Positions 56,901 to 64,000 of a stretch of 64,000 bases of DNA are shown here, piece by piece. A program made the translations under genes and the position numbers. The stretch's first letter is position 1. Each line of letters starts with the position of its first letter. The notes beneath the pieces are model-generated. The model saw only the letters and a list, made by a program, of their open reading frames with translations, had not been told where the DNA came from and ran no database searches. The DNA is from Pseudodesulfovibrio sp. (GTDB taxonomy: Bacteria > Desulfobacterota > Desulfovibrionia > Desulfovibrionales > Desulfovibrionaceae). The DNA is taken from positions 1 through 64,000 of the forward strand of contig JAEINO010000014.1 in assembly GCA_016342345.1 (NCBI GenBank), in the 5' to 3' direction.

Positions 56901-57068
56901 CGGGGCTACGCCTTCAAACGTTGTCTGGACAAAGATATAGGGAATGGTGATGTCCGGGTCGCTTTCCCTTGGAAGGGATGCATAGCTGGAAATACCTGCG
57001 ATGATGATGAAAACCAGCAGTACCATGACAGTGGATTGCCGGCTTAACGCCATTTTGTTGATGATCAT
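53940..57068 (-). CDS. RND efflux transporter, HAE1-like inner membrane pump
   Basis: 1042 residues, 12 membrane helices in the RND layout with two large periplasmic loops. N-terminus begins SRQSTVMVLLVFIIIAG; PRESDPDITIPYIFVQTTFEG is the conserved start of the first loop. In helix 4 the motif reads LGMLVDNGIVVVENIY, so the second of the usual two Asp (VDD) is Asn; this variant occurs in many HAE1-type pumps. ATGA overlap with the membrane-fusion gene. Energised by protons (or sodium) with the adaptor and a TolC channel. Confidence 0.94.
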   Translation of the reverse strand: MIINKMALSRQSTVMVLLVFIIIAGISSYASLPRESDPDITIPYIFVQTTFEGVAPEDMETLVTMPIERKLKGLSDTKEISSISDDGVSIIKVEFTPDVDIDDALQKVRDKVDQAKPDLPQDLPDDPTINEINLSEMPILNVVLSGPFSLKRLKVFAERIEDRIESVQGVLDAKIIGGLEREIHVEIDLDRVAFYNIPLSNLLNSVRNANVNTPGGSVEIGQAKYLVRVPEDFKHPDEINKIVVYEKDGRPVYLRDIATIRDHYKDPTSKSRINGIQSVTIQVKKRAGENIIEINDTVKQIIKEEQEILPPTLKINLTSDQSDDIRMMVADLQNNIISGLLLVLIVVFAFIGGRSALFVSLAIPLSMLITFTVLDIFSYTLNMVILFSLILSLGMLVDNGIVVVENIYRHIGMGKTRTQAAQEATDEVAWPVIASTLTTIGAFFPMIFWPGIMGEFMSYLPLTVIIALIASLFVALVINPVLSAKFQDVPKKNKNDKPGLIDRMMNYLKSIYKPALEWSLENRFKVLGFSFAFLVVSIASFSMFGKGVEFLPKTEPKRSDVKIKAPIGTNLEASDRYVKIVEKIAMEYPDIEYIIANTGESGQSDEIGTHYSLVKLDYLDIQERSQPSSKTTDEIRSRIQHALRGIEVRAEAEKMGPPTGSPINLEIYGDDLRQLGNIAAKFKRAIKDIPGLIDLKDNYVSAKPEIRVDVDKEKAALLGLDAFTVAQAVKTAINGFKVGVYREGKDEYDIIARLPKENRDSLDDIKRITVSGPKGEPVPITSLSTVTLGSGLGGINRIDQKRVITLSADVSGRLAEEIIAEIETKLADFELPRGYTYQFTGEQEEQREASEFLTKAFVSALFLIFIVLVTQFNSITTPFIILTAVILSLGGVMVGLLVTGTAFGVIMTGVGVLSLAGVVVNNAIVLIDYYEQLKTEGIAAYDAIIEAGLTRFRPVLLTAITTILGLVPMATGVSFDFMNFRLDTGSETSQWWGPMAVAVIFGLAIATILTLVVVPVLCSLQESHKIRLKARKTKKALVETTS

Positions 57069-58102
57069 TGCACGACTACCAGCATTCCGTCTTCGACCAT
57101 GGTATGTCCCGCCACGATGAGATTGTCGCCGATGTTGAGTCCTTCGAGAACTTGTGCCCTGTCATTTTCTATGATGCCGATCTTGATGGTCCGGGCGCGG
57201 GCGATACCGTTTTCCTCCACGTACAGAATGCGTTCTCCGCCCTGGTTGATGATGGCAAAGAGCGGTGTTGTGATCGCATCAGTCAGTGCTCGACGCAACA
57301 GGGAGACTCGTGCCAACATTCCGGCGCGGATGAATCCGTCTTCATTGTCGACCAGGACCCGTACTTGAAATGTCTTGGATGCCTCGTTTGCCTTGAATGA
57401 GACAAAATCAACTATGCCTTTTTGGCTTTTGCCCGGAATAGCGTCAACGGAAACGGTTACTTCCTGGCCTTTGGAGATATAGGGAATGTCCATTTCCGGC
57501 ACGTTGATGGTGGCTCGGATGATGGAAGGATCGACGATGTCCACGACCTTGGCTCCGGCAGTCAGCCTTTCGCCACGATCCACATATCGTTTGTTGATGA
57601 TGCCTGCGATAGGGGCGCGAACAACGCCGTATTCTACATTGACCAGCATTTCCTTTAATGAGGCTTCGCTGCTGGCGAGTTCCGCTTCCATCTGGTCAAA
57701 TTCTTCCTGCGCCAGCACTCCTTTTTCAAGCAATTCACGGCGTCTCCGCAGTTGTTCGGAAGCGAGATTCTTGACCGCCTTGGCCTTGTCGAATCTGGCA
57801 CCGCTGGAGGCTGAATCGAGACGGGCGATTATTGCGCCTTTTTTGACCCAGTCACCTTCCTTGACGCCGAGCCAGATCACGGTTCCGGTGCTTTCGGATG
57901 AGATGCAAACGTCCTTGTCCGGTTCGGTGTGAGCTGGCAGAACGAGAGTGTCTTCCAAAATGACAGGTTCTACCTTGGAGACGATTATCTCCAAGGCTTT
58001 TTCCGGGACCGCGATATTTGCTTCGGATTTTTCATCGCCGCATCCGGCCAGAACAAGGATGGCAAAACATGCAATGAGAATGGTAATGTTTTTGTTAAGC
58101 AT
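57065..58102 (-). CDS. RND membrane-fusion lipoprotein
   Basis: 345 residues. Lipobox LVLAGCGDEK; lipoyl-like half-motifs GTVIWLGVKEGDWVKKGAIIARLD and GVVRAPIAGIINKRYVDRGERLTAG flank a short helical hairpin with EQLRRRRELLEKGVLAQEEFDQM. Periplasmic adaptor of the RND pump, coupled to it by ATGA and to tetR by an 8-base overlap. Confidence 0.94.
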   Translation of the reverse strand: MLNKNITILIACFAILVLAGCGDEKSEANIAVPEKALEIIVSKVEPVILEDTLVLPAHTEPDKDVCISSESTGTVIWLGVKEGDWVKKGAIIARLDSASSGARFDKAKAVKNLASEQLRRRRELLEKGVLAQEEFDQMEAELASSEASLKEMLVNVEYGVVRAPIAGIINKRYVDRGERLTAGAKVVDIVDPSIIRATINVPEMDIPYISKGQEVTVSVDAIPGKSQKGIVDFVSFKANEASKTFQVRVLVDNEDGFIRAGMLARVSLLRRALTDAITTPLFAIINQGGERILYVEENGIARARTIKIGIIENDRAQVLEGLNIGDNLIVAGHTMVEDGMLVVVQ

Positions 58103-58724
58103 TGATGCTCTCTTTTATTTCTTTGAGGCCACCCAGTACGAAGGTGGTTAGAAAATCGGTCATGAATTCAAGTTTTTCCAATGATTCTAGTCCATCTTTC
58201 GGGTCGTGGATAGCCATGATGAAATAGTGGGTAAGTATGCCGGTTGCAGCGATGCATGCGTGTTTGGCGGTTTCTTCATCAGATGGGCCAATCAATTCCA
58301 TCACGATTGGAAACAGGATTTTTTCATCAAATTCTTTATGGCATTTGAAGATTTCAGGATCGGAATCCTCATTGGTTATTTCCTGAAGCAGCATGCGCAT
58401 TTGTCGTAGTCGATTCTTGAATGGGTCATCGTATGTGCACAAATCTTTTAATTCTGCGCGAATATATGCCCGCATGAATTCTTCGGGGGAGGATTGTGAC
58501 GTGATTCCAGCAAGGTGATCCTTGTTCTTCGTGAAATTGTCCATCCACATTATGAGAACCTGATTGTACAGTTTCTGCTTGTCTCCGAAGTGATAGTTCA
58601 CGGCGGCAACATTGGCGTCCGCTTCGGTGCAGATATCGCGTATGGTGGTGTTGTCGAACCCTTTATTGCAAAATACGTGGCTTGCGGCTGCCAGTATTCG
58701 GCTCCGCGTGTCGTCGTGGGACAT
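58095..58724 (-). CDS. TetR-family repressor of the efflux operon
   Basis: 209 residues. N-terminal TetR helix-turn-helix: TRSRILAAASHVFCNKGF, then TTIRDICTEADANVAAVNYHFGDK. The YHFG-DKQKLY variant and C-terminal length match the YbiH/CerR (DUF1956) group. First gene of tetR-MFP-RND-MBL. Three palindromes at 58757-58824 lie just upstream, so autorepression is likely. Confidence 0.92.
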   Translation of the reverse strand: MSHDDTRSRILAAASHVFCNKGFDNTTIRDICTEADANVAAVNYHFGDKQKLYNQVLIMWMDNFTKNKDHLAGITSQSSPEEFMRAYIRAELKDLCTYDDPFKNRLRQMRMLLQEITNEDSDPEIFKCHKEFDEKILFPIVMELIGPSDEETAKHACIAATGILTHYFIMAIHDPKDGLESLEKLEFMTDFLTTFVLGGLKEIKESINA

Positions 58725-58756
58725 GTCTTCTCCAGTGATGGATCAATCAAGAATTA

Positions 58757-58824
58757 AAACGGCGTTTGAAACGATGTTTATGAGTTTGGACAGAGAAAGT
58801 CAAGCGGCAATTAAAACAATGTTT
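58757..58824 (-). promoter_or_regulatory. three palindromic operator-like sites upstream of tetR
   Basis: AAAC-N3-GTTT occurs at 58757-58767 (GGC), 58769-58779 (GAT) and 58814-58824 (AAT). The first two are adjacent, one base apart, and the third is 34 bp further. They sit 33-100 bp upstream of the tetR start, where a TetR-type autorepressor would bind. Confidence 0.65.
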
Positions 58825-58966
58825 CAATCGTCGCTTGATTCTTTGTTTCAGAGATGGAAGGAGTGAGAAACTGGTCGTCTCATATTCGAGTTCGAGCCTT
58901 TCAATGCCTTTGGTAGCAAGGCAGGTACCCATTTGGCCATAGCGAGTGAGTCAGCAGTTCAATCTT

Positions 58967-60109
58967 TCAGTATTTAATGAATCTGAGTGGCTTTTTGATG
59001 GCATTTCCCTGCTGGTCGAAACGGACGGTTCCTGAAAGGGAGTTGTCTATTTGAGAATCTTTGAGAGCAGAGGCCACTGTTACAGGGACAAAGGAGTCGG
59101 CTTTTTTGATTGCCTGGGCCAGAATGTGAACTGAGTCGTATCCTTGGAGGGCTTCGGCAGAGGGAATTTTGCCGAATTGAATCTGAAAAAGTTTGGCGAA
59201 ATTCTTATATTTTATTGTTTTTTGGGCTGGCTCCAGAAAATACATTGAACCGAACATGTCGGTTTTGTCAGATGAGATGGCAGTGGGACGTTTTCCGGCA
59301 ACGATGAAGGGGCAGTCGATGCCCAAGGCCCGGCTGGCAGAGACGAGGTTTGCAATATCAGTTGTTCTGACGGCAAGGACAATGGCGTCCAGATCGAGTT
59401 CACGCTTCCAATGTTCCATGCGCATGGCAATTCCTGAACCGCGTCCTTCATATCCGAAAGAGAGGGGGATTTGAATTTCATGTCTGTTTGCAATGGATTC
59501 GAATCGACGTGCTTGTTGCATGGTCTGATCACTTTTTACATAGAACAGGCCGAGGCGGGACCATCCCTTTTCCTTTGCAAGTTTAAGGATTGCTTTGCAT
59601 GTCTGCTCCGGGGGAGTTCCATTTTCAAAAAGAAGCGAAAATGGGTTCACAGAGGAACTGCTCCCGGCGGTGTTCGGGGATAGACTCATGAGTCCGTAGA
59701 ATTCATAGTTCTGTGCTACTGCGGCATTGAGTTCCAGTTCGGTATGACCAATGACAAAGGCAATTTCAGGTTTTGTGGCGAATGATTGTGCGATGGTCAG
59801 GGCACCATTGATGGTTCCCTGATCGTCTCTGCAATCCAGAATGATTTTTCTGCCAAGAATTCCGCCGTTGGCATTGATTTCAGCAGCGGCAATTTCGATT
59901 CCTTGCAACATGGTTTCATGATGCTTCCAGTTGCCGCCGGCCCCAATATGCAATTCGTTAGCCGAAGCCTTGGAGAGAGCGATTCTTTTCTGGATGACGT
60001 CATGAAAGACATTGTCCTCGCGCAGATCGTCGCGGACTCCAAAGCCGATCCAGAGCAGGCATGTTGCCGAGGCAAGGCCGAATATGATCCAGGCGAGGGT
60101 TCCTTTCAT
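58967..60109 (-). CDS. periplasmic ligand-binding protein (branched-chain amino acid receptor type)
   Basis: The third of three consecutive ATGs (60109) has GGAG 6 bases upstream. 380 residues. N-terminal hydrophobic segment (WIIFGLASATCLLWIGFGV) that could be an uncleaved anchor; then a Peripla_BP_6 fold (GIEIAAAEINANGGILGRKIILDCRDDQG is typical) and QGYDSVHILAQAIKKA near the end. It follows the NHLM exporter genes by 13 bp on the same strand and has no ABC permease partner here, which suggests a sensing or accessory role in that operon. Confidence 0.85.
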   Translation of the reverse strand: MKGTLAWIIFGLASATCLLWIGFGVRDDLREDNVFHDVIQKRIALSKASANELHIGAGGNWKHHETMLQGIEIAAAEINANGGILGRKIILDCRDDQGTINGALTIAQSFATKPEIAFVIGHTELELNAAVAQNYEFYGLMSLSPNTAGSSSSVNPFSLLFENGTPPEQTCKAILKLAKEKGWSRLGLFYVKSDQTMQQARRFESIANRHEIQIPLSFGYEGRGSGIAMRMEHWKRELDLDAIVLAVRTTDIANLVSASRALGIDCPFIVAGKRPTAISSDKTDMFGSMYFLEPAQKTIKYKNFAKLFQIQFGKIPSAEALQGYDSVHILAQAIKKADSFVPVTVASALKDSQIDNSLSGTVRFDQQGNAIKKPLRFIKY

Positions 60110-60122
60110 CATCATCTCCAAC

Positions 60123-62975
60123 TCAGTCCATCTGCCGTGAGGCAAGCTTGCTGAAAAGGCCGCCCTTTTCCATCAGTTCGGTAAAGGTGCCGGACTCTGC
60201 CACCTGGCCTTGGTGCATGACGTAGATTCGGTCTGCGTCCTGAATGGTGGAGAGCCGGTGGGCGACTACTATGCGGGTGGCATTGATGTGGCGCAGGTTG
60301 CGCATCACCTGAGCCTGGCTGGTGTTGTCCAGACTGCTGGTAGCCTCATCCAGAAGGAATATCCGCGGTTTTTTGGACAGGGCACGAGCTATCATTATAC
60401 GCTGTTTTTGCCCCCCGGAGAAGGTGCTTCCGCCGTGCGGAACAAAGGTGTGCATCCCCATGGGCATGTTCTTGATATCTTCGTCCACGGCAGCGAGTCT
60501 TGCTGCTTCCCATGCATCCTCTTCCTCGGCATCGCTGGTGGCACCCATTATATTGAAATAGATGTTGCCCTGAATAAGTTCACCGTTCTGGATAACGGAG
60601 CCGATCTGTCTGCGTACCTTGACGGGATCGAGTCTGCGCATGGGTTTGCTGTCGAAAAGTATGGCCCCTGCATTGGGATTGTAGAATCCGAGGAACAGCT
60701 TGAGCAAGGTGGATTTGCCGGAACCGCTTGGACCGACAATGGCAACGAATTCTCCTGGGTTGGCCTTGAATGAGACGTTGCGTAAGGTCGGCTGAGTTGC
60801 TCCTTCATAGGCAAAGCTCACGTTGACGGCTTCAACTGATCCGTGGAGTTTCCCTGGATCTTCCAGTGCTGCGTGGGTTTCCGGCTTGGCTTCCAGGATG
60901 GGTTTGGCTCGTTCGTACATGGGCTTGATGAAAATCAGGCTGATGGCTGTGGAGCTCATGGTGGCAACGGCACCAGTCAACTGACCCATGGCTGAATTAA
61001 AGCACAGGAAGCTGCCCAGAGAGAGCTCCATGTACATGCCGGTCAGGATGAACAGACCAAAAACCATGAGGCTGGAGAACAGTGGGAGTCCTGAGGCATA
61101 AACCGTGATAACATTGGTTCCCTTGCCAATGGCGTATGTGATCTTGCGCAGTTCCGAGAAATTTTCCATCCAGCGGGCGAATGCATTGGTTTCGGCTCCG
61201 GCTGCGCGAAGCTTGTTGATGCCGGTGATCAACTGCAATTCAAGCCCGGCCAATTTGCCGATGACGTTTTGCACCTTGGATTGGAATTTCATCTGTCCCT
61301 TCATAAGCATGAAGGTGAAGGCGAGAGTTGCCATCAGGATGATCAACACGGCCAGGGAAAGCTGCCATGAATAAAAGGCGAGCAGGACGAGATTGGTCAG
61401 GGCAAAGGTGGAGGAAAGGAGAGTCACCAGCATTGTTCCTGACAGGCTTTGACGGATGCCATCTACGGCCATGGCCCGGTTGGATAAATCACCTGCCGGA
61501 TATTTCTTGAAGAAATCCACCGGCAGTTTAAGGAGCTTGCCGAAGATTGATGATTGAAGTGAAACCTGAGCGCGTGTTTCCATTCGGAGCAGCGCTGCGG
61601 TTTTGGTCAGTTCAAAGGTGGCACTGCCAAGTACGAGCGCGGTCAGACCGAATAATATCTGCCAGAGCAGCCCGTGTTCTCCGTTGGATATGACTTTGTC
61701 CACAGTGGTGGACATGGCCATGGGAATGCCGAATCCGCTCAAGCCGCCCAGTAGTCCCATGAGTACTACCAGGGTCATTTCCTTGCCGCATCCCTTGAGG
61801 CTGTGCATGGTGAGATTGAGCGGTCCAAGTACCCCGGCAGGGAGAGGTGGGTAAAGTTGCAAGCCTTTTTCGGCGAATTGGGCGGCAAGTTCTTCGGTGA
61901 TAGGCTCTTTGCGGCCAGTCTTCGGGGAGAGCATGACGTAGCCCTTCTTGCCTGGTAGCAGAGCAATGGGCATCTTTTCTGAACCAGCCTGTTCCATGAA
62001 TCCGAGCAACGGGCCGGAATCTTCTTCAAACCAGCGGCCGGAGAGGAGAATATCCCTGGCATAGAAACCGTTGTGGTTGAGGATGTCCTCAAGTTGGCCT
62101 TTCATGTCGGCCTTGAGTCTTGGCGGTTCCACAACCTTGCAGCCGAGAGCTTTGCCGACGCTACGAACGGCCTCGGTGACGGTGGGAACACTTATCTTGA
62201 TGGAAGTGTCCGGGTTGACCACCTCCACGGCCTGGTTCAGGGCTTTGTTGAATTCTTCGGATCTATGCTTCGAGCTTTCCATCAGACGCATGAATTTGCC
62301 CAGAGCCATCTGGGAAAATTTTTCAAATGTCATGGTCACGGCCATGGCGGCGAAGGAAGCAAAGGCGTCGAAGAATAAATCTGATTGAATCAGGGCCGAG
62401 GTGTCAACGCAGATGAGACGACTGCCTTGGTCCAGCTCCACCCACATGTTGCCACACAACGGAAGGAAATTGTCATTGCCCAGGATTCCCACTTCCCTGG
62501 CGTCACCATAGACGCAATTTCCCTTGTCCATGCGGAACCATAAATCGCTCAGGGCGGATGCTTTCATTCCACCCGGAAGGCGGAAATTGCTGCCTGGCTT
62601 GAGCATCTTTTTGACATCCGGTGGTGGGATGTCAGGGCTGAAATGGGTGGAAAGCTGTCTGATTGCGTGAGAGAAAATCTTGGCAGCGTTGTCCGGGTTC
62701 TTTTGACAGTTCTCGATAAAATCCTCTGTCAGCATGGGGACGAGCTTGGCTCCGGGGGATGATTCCAGAAAAACCTGAACCGTGTCGGTCATGCCTTCGG
62801 ACGAAAAACCGAAGATGTAGCCCCCTTCTTGCACACGCAGAAGGGTTTCGGATGTGCGAGGGAGATCGCTACCCGGTGCCGGTTCGACCATGACGCTGGC
62901 TTTGCCTTTTTTGACGTGCCAGACCATGCCTGTCGAATCGAGGTCGATGCGCCGTTTGGGTGCCGTGAATGACAT
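60123..62975 (-). CDS. NHLM-type bacteriocin/peptide ABC transporter, ATP-binding protein
   Basis: 950 residues, longer than ordinary ABC exporters. A soluble N-terminal region of about 400 residues includes a cyclic-nucleotide-binding-like start (GMVWHVKKGKASVMVEP, LLRVQEGGYIFGF), then a six-helix membrane domain (about 410-680) and an ATPase domain with GPSGSGKST, FSGGQKQ and IFLLDEATSSLD. This architecture corresponds to the second ABC protein of NHLM (nitrile-hydratase-like leader) export systems. It abuts the peptidase-containing partner with no gap, so they probably form a heterodimer. Confidence 0.88.
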   Translation of the reverse strand: MSFTAPKRRIDLDSTGMVWHVKKGKASVMVEPAPGSDLPRTSETLLRVQEGGYIFGFSSEGMTDTVQVFLESSPGAKLVPMLTEDFIENCQKNPDNAAKIFSHAIRQLSTHFSPDIPPPDVKKMLKPGSNFRLPGGMKASALSDLWFRMDKGNCVYGDAREVGILGNDNFLPLCGNMWVELDQGSRLICVDTSALIQSDLFFDAFASFAAMAVTMTFEKFSQMALGKFMRLMESSKHRSEEFNKALNQAVEVVNPDTSIKISVPTVTEAVRSVGKALGCKVVEPPRLKADMKGQLEDILNHNGFYARDILLSGRWFEEDSGPLLGFMEQAGSEKMPIALLPGKKGYVMLSPKTGRKEPITEELAAQFAEKGLQLYPPLPAGVLGPLNLTMHSLKGCGKEMTLVVLMGLLGGLSGFGIPMAMSTTVDKVISNGEHGLLWQILFGLTALVLGSATFELTKTAALLRMETRAQVSLQSSIFGKLLKLPVDFFKKYPAGDLSNRAMAVDGIRQSLSGTMLVTLLSSTFALTNLVLLAFYSWQLSLAVLIILMATLAFTFMLMKGQMKFQSKVQNVIGKLAGLELQLITGINKLRAAGAETNAFARWMENFSELRKITYAIGKGTNVITVYASGLPLFSSLMVFGLFILTGMYMELSLGSFLCFNSAMGQLTGAVATMSSTAISLIFIKPMYERAKPILEAKPETHAALEDPGKLHGSVEAVNVSFAYEGATQPTLRNVSFKANPGEFVAIVGPSGSGKSTLLKLFLGFYNPNAGAILFDSKPMRRLDPVKVRRQIGSVIQNGELIQGNIYFNIMGATSDAEEEDAWEAARLAAVDEDIKNMPMGMHTFVPHGGSTFSGGQKQRIMIARALSKKPRIFLLDEATSSLDNTSQAQVMRNLRHINATRIVVAHRLSTIQDADRIYVMHQGQVAESGTFTELMEKGGLFSKLASRQMD

Positions 62976-64000
62976 TTACGTACCCTCTGTGGAGATGAGT
63001 TGGCTGTATTGACCTTTCATTGCCATGAGTGATTCGTGGGTACCGCGTTCGACCACTTTACCGTTGTCGAGCACAATGATTTCATCAGCGTCCCGGATGG
63101 TGGAGAGACGGTGGGCCACGATGAGGCAGGTGCATCCTCTGCGGCGGATATTGAAGTCCACTTGAAGTTCCTTGACCGTGTCCAGTGAGTTGGTTGCTTC
63201 GTCCAGAATCAGGATGGCCGGGTTGCAGACAAGGGCTCTGGCAATTTCAAGGCATTGTCGTTGGCCACCGGAAAGGTTTGTTCCGTTTTCCTGGAGAATC
63301 CCGTCCAGACCACCGGGGAGCCCTGCCACCACATCGTAGATGGTGGCGTCCTTGCACGATTTGACCAGGGATTCATCGGTGATGGTCGGGTCCCACAGAG
63401 TGAGATTTTCTCGTACGGAGCCACTGAAGAGAAATATTTGCTGATCAACCATCTGCACCGAGTCCCTCAGGACATATTGCGGGATGTCATCACGCGGTTG
63501 GTCGTCGATGAGCACTTCACCGGACCAAGGTTTGTAGAGACCTGCCACGATTTTGGCCAGAGTGGATTTTCCGGATCCGGAACCTCCAACAAGGGCCACT
63601 CTAGCACCGGGTGTCAGTTTGAGAGAGAAATTTTCGATCAATGGTTTGTTCAGTGGGCTGTAGCCAAAGGTGATGTCCTTGAGTTCCAGACTACCGTTGA
63701 TGTTGCATGCTCCGAGCATCACGGTTTCCTTGTCGGCCATCATGCTTTCGGTGTCTGTTTCGGCAGGATGCTTGAGCACATCGTCAAGGCGGCGCATGCT
63801 TGCTCCGGCGTCCTGAAGTGAACCGGCCAGGGCTGCCAGTTGATTGACCGGCCCGAATAGCATGGCGGCAAAAGCCTGGAAGGCGACCAGTTCGCCAAGG
63901 GTCATGAATCCGTCCATGACACGTACAGCACCAGCGCCCAGAATGATGACACTGGTTATGCCGGTGAGAAGTACCGGGGCCAGGCCCATGATGTTCGAGA
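62976..64000 (-). CDS. NHLM-type ABC transporter, probable peptidase/ATP-binding subunit (5' partial)
   Basis: The frame stays open to the right edge, so the N-terminal part, including any C39 peptidase domain, is outside the window. What is visible is the end of the membrane domain (FMTLGELVAFQAFAAMLFGPV) and the ATPase with GGSGSGKST, LSGGQRQ and ILILDEATNSLD. In NHLM systems the partner of the 950-residue type protein is a peptidase-ABC protein that cuts double-glycine leaders; that role is inferred from the pairing. If so, it may process the double-glycine RTX protein at 1194-1856 or precursor peptides beyond the edge. Confidence 0.85.
   Translation of the reverse strand, partial: SNIMGLAPVLLTGITSVIILGAGAVRVMDGFMTLGELVAFQAFAAMLFGPVNQLAALAGSLQDAGASMRRLDDVLKHPAETDTESMMADKETVMLGACNINGSLELKDITFGYSPLNKPLIENFSLKLTPGARVALVGGSGSGKSTLAKIVAGLYKPWSGEVLIDDQPRDDIPQYVLRDSVQMVDQQIFLFSGSVRENLTLWDPTITDESLVKSCKDATIYDVVAGLPGGLDGILQENGTNLSGGQRQCLEIARALVCNPAILILDEATNSLDTVKELQVDFNIRRRGCTCLIVAHRLSTIRDADEIIVLDNGKVVERGTHESLMAMKGQYSQLISTEGT

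Noticed and set aside
1-64000. CRISPR arrays, riboswitches and rRNA genes
   Set aside because: No regularly spaced short repeats, no recognisable c-di-GMP, cobalamin, glycine or similar aptamer cores, and no rRNA sequence were found by reading; the RTX repeats are coding.

Overview
The window looks like chromosomal DNA of a free-living, flagellar/chemotactic, anaerobic Desulfobacterota bacterium of the Desulfovibrio / Pseudodesulfovibrio type. This is inferred from the mix of genes (a CofD-like protein of the kind annotated as GAK system in Desulfovibrio, a LapG-type adhesin-release module with an HD-domain partner, sigma-54 regulation, Asp/Ala exchange, several chemoreceptors), not from a ribosomal marker. 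GC content is moderate and most genes have clear AGGAG-type ribosome binding sites, which were used to correct several starts.

Layout. 1-2.2 kb: two short RTX calcium-binding repeat proteins, one cut by the left edge and one with a bacteriocin-type double-glycine leader, separated by a degraded zinc-ribbon/AT-hook ORF. 2.7-9.84 kb: an approximately 7.05 kb island inserted in the 3' end of a tRNA-Leu(CAG) gene. It is bounded by 88-bp direct repeats that duplicate the tRNA 3' end and its terminator. It carries a large chemoreceptor and two tyrosine recombinases. A 475-bp non-coding repeat that folds into conserved hairpins occurs once inside the island, directly upstream of one recombinase, and once abutting its outer end. 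9.9-16.4 kb: a complete hut (histidine utilisation) operon, hutC-U-I-G-H, with a recognisable promoter/operator. 16.5-22.3 kb: a secreted alpha/beta hydrolase, a CofD-like protein, a YgiQ radical SAM protein and an oxidoreductase. A 147-bp MITE sits in the loop of a terminator here, and a second copy of it ends the first RTX gene.

22.5-30.6 kb: a type I secretion/adhesin module with a LapB-like ABC transporter carrying a C39-like domain, a LapC/HlyD adaptor, a LapG-like periplasmic cysteine protease, a membrane protein with a degenerate HD-GYP domain in the place where LapD would be expected, and a TolC protein on the opposite strand. 30.9-39.6 kb: an alpha-glucan operon (debranching enzyme, GT4 glucosyltransferase, GH57 amylase, and a single polypeptide fusing a GT3 glycogen synthase to a GT35 phosphorylase). 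40.1-43.5 kb: aspT-aspD, an aspartate/alanine exchange and decarboxylation pair that can generate proton motive force.

43.6-52.7 kb: a SIMPL-domain protein, an active-looking HD-GYP c-di-GMP phosphodiesterase translationally overlapping a chemoreceptor, then an unusual membrane-bound sigma-54 activator divergent from a -24/-12 promoter and a three-gene set around a TSUP transporter. 52.8-58.8 kb: a tetR-MFP-RND-metallohydrolase efflux operon with three palindromic operator-like sites. 59.0-64.0 kb: an NHLM-type (peptide leader) exporter pair, cut by the right edge, followed by a periplasmic binding protein.

The most novel-looking material is the tRNA island with its structured 475-bp repeats, the double-glycine RTX protein, the LapG system with a degenerate HD-GYP partner, the synthase-phosphorylase fusion, and the sigma-54 activator with an altered GAFTGA loop and a Fic-like C-terminal winged helix.
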